Part shown: one piece after another, positions 60,501-64,000 of the stretch
Numbering within the stretch: position 1 is the first letter of the stretch
How the letters are laid out: each line of letters opens with the position of its first letter
Source: Cydia pomonella
Lineage: Eukaryota; Arthropoda; Insecta; Lepidoptera; Tortricidae
Assembly (NCBI RefSeq): GCF_033807575.1
Contig: NC_084703.1
Location: 496,001-560,000 of the forward strand
Direction: 5' to 3'
DNA length: 64,000 nucleotides
Position numbers and translations under genes: made by a program
The notes under the pieces: generated by a model
The model's database searches: none
The model's input: the letters and a program-made list of their open reading frames with translations, nothing else
Told to the model about the DNA's origin: nothing

Positions 60501-61089
60501 GTTTAAAGCAATAAAGATTTTATTTTATTATTTTACTGTGGGACTTGTCAATTTGTGTAATAATGTCCTATAATATTTATTTATTATTATTATTTATTTA
60601 ATTCAACATTTAAGTATGATTTGGCATAATTTTTATTAAAATTTTTATAATAAAAATATATAAGGCAAAGTTGAAGGTGGCAAAGATATATATGTTATTT
60701 TATCTACAATTACTGAAAAAAAAATATTTTCATTAATTATATGCAGTTATTTTCATTGTTAATTAAAAGACCATCTATGTCTTTGTAAAAATATGTTTTA
60801 GTTGGGCAAAGTTGAGCACCAAAGTACGGTTTCTTTACGTCAGACACTTTTTCCAACCCTGATTTTTAAAGGCAACATATATTGATAACGAAGTTTGATA
60901 ATGTAGTTCTAAGTACAACTTTGTTTTTAGGTCTGGTTCCAGAACGCCCGCGCCAAATGGCGTCGCAACATAATGCGGCAAGAAACCAACCCCACCCCCC
61001 ACTCCATCCAACCCCCCACACTCATGCTGGAGCTGCAGACCCTGGACGAGAACGCCCACCATCCTGTGCCCTTCACCGACATGTACTAA
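39495..61089 (+). CDS. ap: Apterous-type LIM-homeobox transcription factor (Lhx2/9 class), six exons
   Basis: Nuclear selector transcription factor; family members bind DNA through the homeodomain and bind Chip/LDB through the LIM domains. In flies Apterous specifies dorsal wing fate. Seen: exons 39495-39574, 40524-40658, 43004-43219, 44728-44870, 55308-55537 and 60931-61089 join in phase to 963 nt (320 aa). LIM1 ligands are C17, C20, H38, C41, C44, C47, C66, D69. LIM2 ligands are C79, C82, H101, C104, C107, C110, C129, H132. GRPRKRK lies at 165-171 and the homeodomain at about 223-282 with W270, F271, N273, R275. All introns begin GT and end AG. The LIM2 motif ANELVMRARDAVYHL and the KRMRTSFKHHQLRTMKSYF run place it in the Ap/Lhx2/9 class. 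LIM2 reads closer to vertebrate Lhx9 than to fly Ap, so it may be the apterous-B paralogue (inference). The 5' end is uncertain: the first ATG in the open frame was chosen, and further 5' exons may exist. The tail after the homeodomain is short, about 38 residues. Confidence 0.93.
39575..40055. other. ap intron 1, 5' part
   Basis: A weak two-unit repeat of about 88 bp follows the donor (GTATGGCGCTTATGTCTACA versus GTATGGCGGTTATATGTAAA). It does not resemble the exon. Otherwise nothing recognised. Confidence 0.45.
40056..40407. mobile_element. MITE family M6, copy 1, just before ap exon 2
   Basis: GGGGGCGTCCATAAATTACG and CGTAATTTATGGACGCCCCC ends, with G-rich subterminal tracts on both sides. 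Ends 116 bp before exon 2. Distantly like 53,223-53,366. Confidence 0.88.
40524..40658 (+). CDS. ap: ap coding exon 2: remainder of LIM1
   Basis: Acceptor GTCCACAG|GTACTAC and donor TATTATAG|GTAAAC, phase 2 on both sides. It encodes residues 28-71, starting YYLVAVDRQWH and ending with the NIYCKEDYY run. It supplies LIM1 ligands H38, C41, C44, C47, C66 and D69. The spacing matches the Lhx2/9 and fly Ap LIM1 domain. Confidence 0.93.
   Translation, partial: VLPGGGRPSMARLLPPLLRVPAAARLGVNLLFPGRQHLLQGGLL
40659..41096. other. ap intron 2, 5' part; weak MITE
   Basis: CTCAGGCGGAGAAGAGAGGA and TCCTGTCATCTCCGCC (about 40,698-40,802) suggest a small inverted element. The rest is unremarkable. Confidence 0.4.
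41097..41329. mobile_element. Fold-back MITE (CAGTGATCGGAACTATGGGA ends)
   Basis: About 55-bp arms: AAACTTTAACAAAACTTGTT / AAGTTTTGTTAAAGTTTTAC and outer CAGTGATCGG / CCGATCACTG. Confidence 0.9.
41632..41757. mobile_element. MITE with GTGCCTAGCCAAG ends
   Basis: GGTGCCTAGCCAAGTTGCCA left; GATTGGCATCTTGGCTAAGC right. Interior TATTAGTGCCACATTAGCGT. Confidence 0.75.
41770..41965 (+). repeat. Degenerate minisatellite (GCCTCGGCAT units, about 30 bp)
   Basis: CCTCGGCATTTCCAAGCACG, CTTCGGCATCACTGAAGACG, CCTCGGCATGTCTGTGGACG and flanking variants repeat about six times. Confidence 0.85.
41966..43003. other. ap intron 2, 3' part
   Basis: Non-coding, AT-rich. No repeat or conserved-looking block was picked out by eye before the exon 3 acceptor. 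Confidence 0.45.
43004..43219 (+). CDS. ap: ap coding exon 3: LIM2 domain
   Basis: Acceptor GTTCCAG|AATG and donor GTCTATAG|GTAAGT, phase 2 on both sides. It encodes the complete second LIM domain (C79 to H132) followed by an acidic YEQEYDDDSVYR tail. Four decayed copies of this exon follow in the next intron. Confidence 0.95.
43224..43770 (+). pseudogene. Decayed LIM2 exon copy A, split by a LINE
   Basis: 43224-43267 matches the start of exon 3 (GTGAAGCG, GGCATC, AGCTGGTCAT). 43623-43770 matches the remainder (TACAACCTGACGTACTT, TTGTGCGGCCTGTGA, GGATGAGAGACAA). The two halves are separated by a 355-bp minus-strand LINE flanked by AAGCTGGTCAT / AAAGCTGGTTAT, a credible target-site duplication. 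Frameshifts and a stop replace the HYE ligand region. Confidence 0.85.
43268..43622 (-). mobile_element. 5'-truncated non-LTR retrotransposon 3' end (RNase H/zinc-knuckle region)
   Basis: The minus strand from 43574 to 43362 reads WVTLNRIRTDVSCCNHNLHKW, then CDCGAPDQTTTHIVKECP, the C-terminal CxC...H...C block typical of Jockey/R1-like LINE ORF2 proteins. An AATAAA-containing 3' tail and short ATA repeats follow at about 43268-43290. It sits inside LIM2 exon copy A with a target-site duplication. Confidence 0.75.
43908..44031 (+). pseudogene. Decayed LIM2 exon copy B
   Basis: Matches the 3' two thirds of exon 3: TGTGTGCAGCCTGTGGG, TTGCTGTCTAAGGAAGA, GCCGCATTATGAGCAGGA. It ends in GTTTATAG|GTAATT, a donor equivalent to exon 3's. 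Indels destroy the frame. Confidence 0.85.
44137..44191 (+). pseudogene. Decayed LIM2 exon copy C (3' end only)
   Basis: GGCATTATGAACAGGATTAC and GATGATGATATTATGTACAG correspond to the HYEQEYDDDSVYR end of exon 3. The donor has become GCATGT. The preceding spacer (GTATCCAGGATCTATCCAA) matches spacers before and after the other copies. Confidence 0.65.
44287..44352 (+). pseudogene. Decayed LIM2 exon copy D (fragment)
   Basis: CCCATGAAGGACAACCTAGT followed by TTACTGC corresponds to the GMRDNLVYC codons of exon 3. It is preceded by the same ACAACAACCAGTCC spacer found before copy B. Confidence 0.6.
44536..44631 (-). mobile_element. SINE-C copy 2, 3' fragment
   Basis: ATCATCTTCCTCGCGTTGTC, CCGGTATTTTGCCACGGCTC and ATGGGAGCCTGGAGTCC are the inverse of the SINE-C 3' end. 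Confidence 0.85.
44728..44870 (+). CDS. ap: ap coding exon 4: linker with GRPRKRK motif
   Basis: Acceptor TGTCCCCAG|GTGCC; donor GCGCTAG|GTTAGT, leaving phase 1. It encodes the linker between LIM2 and the homeodomain, including QKGRPRKRK, a basic AT-hook-like motif shared by fly Ap and vertebrate Lhx2/9. A decayed partial copy follows within 70 bp. Confidence 0.88.
44893..44940 (+). pseudogene. Decayed partial copy of ap exon 4
   Basis: AAAAGGAGAGATCTAGGAG followed after a deletion by GCCAGTATGGAGTTAG then ATTAGTA parallels exon 4's AAAAGGGGAGACCTAGGAA and GCCAGTACGGCGCTAG|GTTAGTA. It lies 23 bp after the exon 4 donor. Short and internally deleted. Confidence 0.55.
44989..45183. mobile_element. 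MITE with GCGCCTAGCCAAGATG ends
   Basis: GCGCCTAGCCAAGATGAACA left; GTTGTCATCTTGTCTAGACC right. Interior includes AACGACGAACAAAACATACG. In ap intron 4. Confidence 0.65.
45189..45312. mobile_element. Hairpin MITE family M5, copy 2 (complete)
   Basis: GGGGCCCACTGATTAC and GTAATCAGTGGGCCCC tips with TCGCCGGACGATATCGGCCT arms: an almost perfect 124-bp palindrome. Confidence 0.93.
45480..45890 (-). mobile_element. LINE ORF2 3' fragment and 3' UTR
   Basis: The minus strand reads CRICGEEEKTVIHVTCECHA, the terminal zinc-knuckle motif of Jockey/R1-like LINEs. The 3' UTR (about 45,512-45,582) matches 57,353-57,427. Interrupted at 45,894 by Harbinger-like MITE copy 2. Confidence 0.7.
45894..46265 (-). 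mobile_element. PIF/Harbinger-like MITE H1, copy 2 (372 bp)
   Basis: Same AGGTGCGACCAGACCGCAGC termini as 18,041-18,413. TAA on both sides (45891-45893, 46266-46268). Confidence 0.92.
46266..46947. other. ap intron 4; nothing recognised
   Basis: AT-rich non-coding sequence. Confidence 0.4.
46948..47125 (-). mobile_element. GTCGGTGGCAAACAAGC family, copy 3
   Basis: CTACTCATAGTTTTGTGTTT, GGGTCGGCAACGCG, GACTGCTTACCATCAGGCGG are the inverse of 5,131-5,280. The CAAACAAGC end is altered. Confidence 0.75.
47126..48102 (+). repeat. Degenerate dispersed repeat, related to 2,960-3,690 and 4,261-4,400
   Basis: CAACTAGCTAGATTGCTCTG, TATAAGCTGGAGCTATATAA and AAAATGAGGACTACATTTGT have counterparts there. 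No coding sequence. Confidence 0.5.
48103..48247 (+). mobile_element. SINE-A copy 11, 5'-truncated
   Basis: Begins GGGTGTTTTCTATGTATTTA, body intact, ends GTCCTATT plus an A run. Confidence 0.92.
48248..48863. other. ap intron 4; nothing recognised
   Basis: Non-coding. Short unsupported frames only. Confidence 0.4.
48864..49054 (+). mobile_element. MITE family M7, copy 1
   Basis: GTACCCCTAGTGTAAATAAA and TTACACTAGGGGTAC ends; interior ACGCGTTTGCGTTTAGTCTC / GAGACTTAACGCAAACGCGT paired. Inverse copy at 51,441. Confidence 0.9.
49055..49955. other. ap intron 4; nothing recognised
   Basis: AT-rich. A local hairpin near 49,350-49,395 (GATTCTATATTATATTATAG) has no other copy. Confidence 0.4.
49956..50312. 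mobile_element. GC-rich inverted-repeat block, probably MITE-derived
   Basis: CGCGGCGGCGGCAGCGGCGA / TCGCCGCTGCCGCCGCCGC pair at 49,961-50,066. GGTCGTTCTAACCTGC and GGCGGGTTAGAACGACTGG pair at 50,094 and 50,285. GC content contrasts sharply with the flanks. Its translations on both strands look compositional. Confidence 0.65.
50490..51180 (-). mobile_element. Dispersed GGGTTCCGTA family fragments
   Basis: GTAGGGTTCCGTAGTTACTA at about 50,492 and GAGTTCCGTACCCAAAGGGT near 50,956. CTGTCCGTCCGTCCGTCTGT, ATGAACCGTGATAGCTAGAC and TGTTGCCGCTATAACAACAA follow. High-copy-looking, non-coding. Confidence 0.6.
51441..51631 (-). mobile_element. MITE family M7, copy 2
   Basis: GTACCTCTAGTGTAAATTTT left, ATTTACACTAGGGGTAC right, with the same internal pairs as 48,864-49,054 in reverse. 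Confidence 0.9.
51632..51960. other. ap intron 4; partial MITE
   Basis: GCCTGGACGCGGACCGTTCT-AGCATGA near 51,672 resembles the right end of the 62,594-62,835 element. Otherwise nothing. Confidence 0.4.
51961..52065. mobile_element. Hairpin MITE family M5, copy 3
   Basis: GGGTCCCACTGATTACCAGT then TCGCCGGACGATATCGGCCT, mirrored to CGGCGAACTGG. The right tip is missing. Confidence 0.9.
52066..52671. other. ap intron 4; nothing recognised
   Basis: AT-rich non-coding sequence. Confidence 0.4.
52672..53222 (+). mobile_element. SINE-C copy 3, interrupted by a mariner-like MITE
   Basis: CCCAGCGGTAAGAGCGTGCG, AGGTTCAAAG to 52,750, resuming ACCAATGAGTTTTTCGGAAC at 52,975 and ending CCATGAGCCG...GAAGG. 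Confidence 0.9.
52753..52972. mobile_element. Tc1/mariner-like MITE M8 (220 bp)
   Basis: CAGTCAGCATCAAAAGTA and TACTTTTGATGCTGACTG ends flanked by TA on both sides within SINE-C copy 3. A partial copy lies at 63,450-63,510. Confidence 0.92.
53223..53366. mobile_element. MITE family M6-like, copy 2
   Basis: GGGGTCATCCATTAATTACA and TAATTAATAGATGACCCC ends, G-rich subterminal tracts. Confidence 0.85.
53367..54094. other. ap intron 4; nothing recognised
   Basis: AT-rich, no repeat identified; a candidate place for intronic regulatory DNA only by position. Confidence 0.35.
54095..54525 (+). repeat. Dispersed repeat D1, copy 2 (uninterrupted)
   Basis: ATGAGGAAACCGAAAG, ATGTCATATAAACTTTTCTA, AAAAAGTGACAAGTAAAC align with the interrupted copy at 225-1520 and give its empty site. 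Confidence 0.75.
54526..55307. other. ap intron 4, 3' end
   Basis: Non-coding; a LINE-tail fragment (AAAGGCGAACGTATTCC) at 55,164-55,210. The exon 5 acceptor tract TTTCCTTACAG ends at 55,307. Confidence 0.5.
55308..55537 (+). CDS. ap: ap coding exon 5: homeodomain N-terminal three quarters
   Basis: Acceptor TTTCCTTACAG|AAATCC and donor GTTGCAG|GTATAA. It enters in phase 1 (completing E192) and leaves in phase 0 after Q268. It encodes a Ser/Gly-rich linker, then homeodomain residues 1-46 (N-terminal arm, helices 1 and 2, start of helix 3). Its last 124 bp are the template for the 180-bp tandem array that begins immediately downstream. Reading past the donor meets TAA after one codon. Confidence 0.95.
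56444..56935 (+). pseudogene. Open stretch across homeobox array copies 6-8
   Basis: In copies 6 and 7 the TAA of the spacer is TAC, so the homeodomain frame reads through two units and into copy 8, about 163 codons. There is no ATG in good context and no acceptor or promoter. It is read here as a by-product of the 60-codon period rather than a gene. Confidence 0.6.
57341..57427 (-). mobile_element. Short LINE 3' UTR fragment inside the homeobox array
   Basis: TGCTTTCGGGAGCCTTACTT, CCCATAGGGCCCTTTTGTGT, AATTGCCCTC match the LINE 3' UTR at about 45,512-45,582. AGGTATAC / AGGTATAAC on either side looks like a target-site duplication. Confidence 0.65.
57531..57836. other. ap intron 5; possible retroelement tail
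   Basis: CTAGGCCCTCAACTGTTGTT to an AATAAATAAATAAATA run (about 57,660-57,783) looks like a retroelement 3' end; no ORF. Confidence 0.4.
57837..58199. mobile_element. MITE with CAGGGCGGAAAAATCGAA ends, carrying a LINE insertion
   Basis: GCCACATGGATGGCAACTA and TAGTTGCCATCCATGTGGC pair near the ends. An inner hairpin (AAAGGAAAGTCTCCCTTACA) follows. TATA flanks the element. Confidence 0.85.
57876..58029 (-). mobile_element. LINE 3' end with poly(A), inserted in the MITE
   Basis: The minus strand reads RWRDDFDAFCRDWREHTSNR then DEWRKKGEAFAQQWDTR, followed by an A run: the standard ORF2 tail of a non-LTR element. ACTA flanks suggest a target-site duplication. Confidence 0.75.
58200..58639. other. 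ap intron 5; nothing recognised
   Basis: AT-rich non-coding sequence. Confidence 0.4.
58640..58947 (+). pseudogene. LINE ORF2 C-terminus with (GTA)n tail
   Basis: Open frame GETKAHRLRWLGHVLRMEED, GRPRYRWGDAVEADLRDLQ and NWREMAQDRDNWRVLVSEA to TAA, then seven TAG/GTA repeats. Same family as 3,760-4,260 but less decayed. 5'-truncated; no reverse transcriptase domain. Confidence 0.88.
58970..59252 (+). mobile_element. SINE-C copy 4, 5'-truncated
   Basis: GGTTCAAACCCCGGCTCGTA, TCGCTTTTCGGTGAAGGAAA, GTCAGATGGCAGTCGCTTTC, ending CGCGAGGAAGAAGAAGG. Confidence 0.93.
59359..59363 (-). terminator. Pol III T-run after tRNA-Glu
   Basis: Five consecutive T residues on the tRNA-coding strand, two bases past the mature 3' end. 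Confidence 0.7.
59366..59437 (-). tRNA. tRNA-Glu (anticodon UUC)
   Basis: 72-nt cloverleaf on the minus strand. Acceptor TCCCGTA pairs with TACGGGA. The D-arm contains GTCTAGTGGCTAGGAT. The anticodon arm CCTGG-CTTTCAC-CCAGG pairs perfectly and shows TTC. The T-arm GGGTTCGATTCCC is intact with one G-U pair, and the discriminator is A. A run of five T follows on the coding strand (59359-59363), a pol III terminator. It closely resembles insect tRNA-Glu. It lies antisense in the last ap intron; no SINE body follows, so it is read as a genuine gene. Confidence 0.93.
59438..60239. other. ap intron 5; nothing recognised
   Basis: AT-rich non-coding sequence upstream of the antisense tRNA. Confidence 0.4.
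60240..60590 (+). mobile_element. SINE-A copy 12, with a nested insert
   Basis: GACGACCGGTTTGGCCTAGT head, GGTTCAAATCC, body to 60,453; resumes GTGGGACTTGTCAATTTGTG at 60,538. Confidence 0.93.
60454..60532 (+). mobile_element. 79-bp retroposed insert in SINE-A copy 12
   Basis: Ends CAATAAAGATTTTATTTTAT, with TTACT duplicated on both sides (60449-60453, 60533-60537). Looks like the tip of a 5'-truncated retroelement; source not found here. Confidence 0.7.
60931..61089 (+). CDS. ap: ap coding exon 6: homeodomain recognition helix and C-terminus
   Basis: Acceptor TTTGTTTTTAG|GTCTGG, phase 0. It supplies VWFQNARAKWRR, completing helix 3 of the homeodomain, followed by a 40-residue tail ending PVPFTDMY and a TAA stop. 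The intron at Q46/V47 of the homeodomain is a position commonly used in homeobox genes. Confidence 0.95.
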   Translation, partial: VWFQNARAKWRRNIMRQETNPTPHSIQPPTLMLELQTLDENAHHPVPFTDMY

Positions 61090-61640
61090 CAAAGGAAGGT
61101 GGGCAAAGATACATTTTGGGGCAACGTTGAATGTGTGTTTAGTTTATCGGAATGCCCATTGTGGGCAATGACAATTATTTTAAGGCAAAGTCATAAGCGT
61201 GTCTGTCTGACTGTGAATGTCTGTGAGTGAAATGAACTTTTATTTATTATATCACAATTTTCTTGCTTAAAAGCTGTAATGATGAAAGTTTTTAAAACAA
61301 AACATTTTCTACAGACAATCGTATTCTGGATTTTTTTACCCAAATGTTTGTTCAGTTCAGTCGAAGTTTTGATTAAATTTATTAATAGTACTGGAATTGG
61401 GAATCTTACTCTCTCAGTACCGGGAGCATTTCCCAGTTATTAGTAATGTGAAGGATCCCCAGTAGTTCCAAAGCCCATTTACCTATTCGCTCGCAACCCA
61501 TAGTTTGGGAAATGCTGCATTGAACTATTCGTTTTTATGATGTCGTTTTAATGATAGCTACCTATAACAATAAAATCAAAAAGTTCAAATGTAACTATGA
61601 TAATAACATTCCAAATAAATAACCAACTAAAATATTTATC
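61090..61640 (+). other. ap: Probable ap 3' UTR
   Basis: AT-rich sequence following the stop codon, without coding potential or a recognised repeat. Candidate polyadenylation hexamers are at 61569 and 61614. The real cleavage site cannot be fixed from sequence. Confidence 0.5.
61569..61619 (+). promoter_or_regulatory. Candidate polyadenylation signals (two AATAAA)
   Basis: AATAAA occurs at 61569-61574 and again at 61614-61619, about 480-530 bp after the ap stop codon. Such hexamers are common in AT-rich DNA, so this is a plausible rather than proven gene end. Confidence 0.4.
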
Positions 61641-61781
61641 AGTTTGAATGTTGGAAAAATTGTTAACCAAAATCCAGTGCTTTCAGAACAGTTTTGTTAC
61701 ATAAAAGACTACTCACGTAAATCATTGTACGAGTCATGTTTTTATATGTATATTTAATATAAGTATTATTTTTTCTACCAA

Positions 61782-61990
61782 TAGGGACCGTGCGCGTTGG
61801 AGGGTCTGCCATCTTGTGGCCTGAATCGGAACCATAAACATGCACATGTACACGTCACGTGTTTTCTTGTGCATAGTAGGTTCTGCCATCTTGTGGGCTA
61901 CATCGGAACAAAAGACATCACATTTACGCCTCGTGCCAAAAATCTGACGGCTCCTGTGCTGCCTCCTACAGTTCACGCACGCTCCCTATA
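61782..61990 (+). repeat. Dispersed repeat related to 12,478-12,930
   Basis: GACCGTGCGCGTTGGAGGGT, CTGCCATCTTGTGGCC and AGTAGGTTCTGCCATCTTGT are shared with it. Confidence 0.6.
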
Positions 61991-62124
61991 TTAGTACTTT
62001 CTTTTTAGGTATATCAGATCTTTATTTTGCAAAATATGTCATATAAAATAATTTTGAGGTATTATGTGCCTAGTTTTTATTTATTTATAGTAAAACAGTA
62101 CTAGACCTACAGACTATTGTTTTC

Positions 62125-62290
62125 ACCAAGGGCGTCGCCAGGGAAGGGTCACAGGGGGCAACTGCCCCCCTTCCCCCAGAGAATAAAACTTGTAACTAAA
62201 TGTATGCCCCTCCCTCTGTCCTCCACTATCGACCATAGCAACTGCCTCCCCCCCCCCCCCCCTCCCTAGACCAAAGGCGACGCCTTTAGT
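62125..62290. mobile_element. MITE-like element (AAGGGCGTCGCC ends) with C-run
   Basis: AAGGGCGTCGCCAGG left, AAAGGCGACGCCTTT right, an interior CTGCCCCCCTTCCCCC and a 17-18-nt C tract near 62,250. Confidence 0.65.
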
Positions 62291-62593
62291 TTTCCCAAAT
62301 GTAATCATAAATATTTATTCAAAAAAGCTCAAGGTCTGACAGAATTCTACTTAGTTTATTGAAGTATCTTCACATTTTTAGAATACCTAGTATTTTTTAA
62401 GTTTCTGTAAAAATAGTACTTTCGTGAGTCGTTTAGCGTAGAAAGCTTAATAATATCGCGTTTGTTTCCTATACTTTTGATTAATATGTATATAAGTGAT
62501 ACTAGTCATGTTGTTAAACCACATACTAACTAATAAGTAACCCCTTTTAGATATTAGTAATAAGCCGAAACCGAAACTATAAAGAATAAGTCA

Positions 62594-62835
62594 CTCTAGA
62601 ACGGCCCAGGTCCAGGCCGAGGCTTTTGACACTTCGTTTCCTATGACGGGTTATCGGTGATCTCGTGATAATTTCTATCCACTCACGTTCTTGATATTTT
62701 TCAGTGACTTCTATTATTATAATAAAATAAGGGTGACAGCTAGTAACTACAGTTGCCAAAAGCACGTGGCTATAGAAAACTGAAGTGTTGGACGCCTCAG
62801 CCCGGACCCGGACGGTTCGAGCATGAATCATCCTT
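62594..62835. mobile_element. Degenerate inverted element
   Basis: CTCTAGAACGGCCCAGGTCC left is approximately mirrored by CCCGGACCCGGACGGTTCGA right. ACACTTCGTTTCCTAT / ATAGAAAACTGAAGTGT also pair. Confidence 0.65.
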
Positions 62836-63448
62836 AGCTCCTTGTTCAGCGTTTAAAAAAAAAGGCTGTATGTTGTACCGACTTGGTATAGTTATGTCAT
62901 AGCGTAGACGGTATAAGCCCGGTGCATTTATTAGATAAATTACTTCTTATCAATAACAAAGATACTTATAGTAGACATCAGATTCAGAGTTAAGGAGATT
63001 ATTTTTAGATTTTAGTTTTAAGGAAAATGTTACTCCTATGTATAGTCGAAAATCAAAAGAATGAAAAGTGAAAAGGTTATAAAACTCTGCCACAACCTGA
63101 AACCTGAAACTACATCTTTGCCTGGATTACTTTAACCTCATCAGGTAACATTGCCCACCTATAAAACAGTTAAATCCATAAAAAAATGTCCAAATTGATT
63201 TTCTTAAAATTTGGGCATTTTAATTGGTATAACATTTTTTCATATTTGTCGAGTGGGCAATGTCGTAGAGTTAGAGAAGTTCGGTTCGCTGTGATGCCTT
63301 TTCCTTTCGCATTTGCTCATAAACGATAGACACGGTAAAGTTTAGTCACCTTAACTGTCATAATGAGAGTTTCAGAGCATCTGGAAACTGATGCGCCAAA
63401 CCACAATTATAAGAAAAGATCCGCTGATTTATTTTATTTATTAATATG
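62836..63448. other. No gene recognised
   Basis: AT-rich, non-coding. Confidence 0.4.
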
Positions 63449-63520
63449 ATGTATGGACAGTTAGCATCAATCGTAGCGGATAAAACTATGCGCCAAAGGG
63501 ATCTCCCATCCACTAGTGTA
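63449..63520 (+). mobile_element. M8 MITE fragment
   Basis: GGACAGTTAGCATCAATCGT, AGCGGATAAAAC, TGCGCCAAAGG resemble the left end of the 52,753 element. Confidence 0.6.
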
Positions 63521-63659
63521 TATATCTATACTTACAATTCGTGTTATGCTAGCATTGCAAGTTGAAGTAAGTAAATAATTTAGGGTCCCCAACAAATTTA
63601 CATATATAGAGCCATACCACACTCAGACAGATGGGCCAAAATAGCGACCGAGTGGGCAC

Positions 63660-63830
63660 CAGTGCACCACAGATCACCTGAGGCAGAGGCAGGCCAAACA
63701 CGAGATGGCGAAACGACTTAGACTCATTTGGTGGCCAGGTGGCCACTAACGGGAGCATGCACAAAGCCGTGACGAGTGACGCAAGACAGGGAAGGCCTTT
63801 ACCCAGCAGTGTAAAGTTACAAGAGATTGA
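63660..63830 (+). pseudogene. LINE ORF2 tail remnant
   Basis: A frame approximates GRPNTRWRNDLDSFGG and then SDARQGRPLPSSVK, parallel to the better kept RWRDDFDAF...EAFAQQW tail at 57,876 (minus strand). Confidence 0.5.
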
Positions 63831-64000
63831 CAGGTACTTACTTTTGACGCGTATTTTATTGTAAGTATTGGAGGCCCTCGGAATTCCTGATAAAACTAAA
63901 CGACGAAGCTATAAAGAGGATTAATTCTCTGGAATTCGTTTTATGATTTATTTGTATATGTATAATGCCAATAAACCATTAATAAAAAATAGATTGATGC

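Overview
The window looks like a moth or butterfly (Lepidoptera) chromosome. It is AT-rich and non-coding over most of its length. It is crowded with short tRNA-derived SINEs, palindromic MITEs and 5'-truncated LINE tails. It carries one recognisable protein gene with small exons and large introns. The species cannot be named from the sequence alone.

Region 1, positions 1 to about 39.4 kb, holds no protein gene I can support. It is a mosaic of mobile elements. A tRNA-derived SINE (here SINE-A) occurs about a dozen times across the window, and two further SINE families (SINE-B, SINE-C) are also present. Many fold-back MITEs are defined by visible inverted arms. Several have readable target-site duplications: TWA for a PIF/Harbinger-like pair, TA for Tc1/mariner-like elements, TTAA for a 2.4-kb fold-back, and an 8-bp near-match for a hAT-like element. 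Elements are nested up to three deep (225 to about 1,520).

Region 2, 39,495 to 61,089 on the + strand, is an apterous-type LIM-homeobox gene (Lhx2/9 class). It has six coding exons: 39495-39574, 40524-40658, 43004-43219, 44728-44870, 55308-55537 and 60931-61089. They join in phase to 963 nt (320 residues plus stop). The protein has two complete LIM domains, a GRPRKRK AT-hook-like motif and a complete homeodomain split by an intron between Q46 and V47. Proteins of this class are selector transcription factors that pair with Chip/LDB cofactors; in flies Apterous specifies dorsal wing identity.

The most unusual structure is inside this gene. Three exons have tandem partial copies of themselves just downstream, inside the following intron. 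The homeobox exon has a 180-bp-period array of ten copies (55,594 to 57,333, plus a remnant). The five nearest copies are almost identical to the exon and the farther ones are increasingly decayed, yet all ten keep a splice-donor-like AAG/CAG|GTATA. The LIM2 exon has four decayed copies (43,224 to about 44,350), one split by a LINE insertion. Exon 4 has one short decayed copy (44,893 to 44,940). The same intron that holds the homeobox array also holds an intact antisense tRNA-Glu(UUC) gene (59,366-59,437).

Region 3, 61.1 to 64 kb, contains the probable 3' UTR with AATAAA signals near 61.57-61.62 kb, followed by more MITEs and a LINE remnant.
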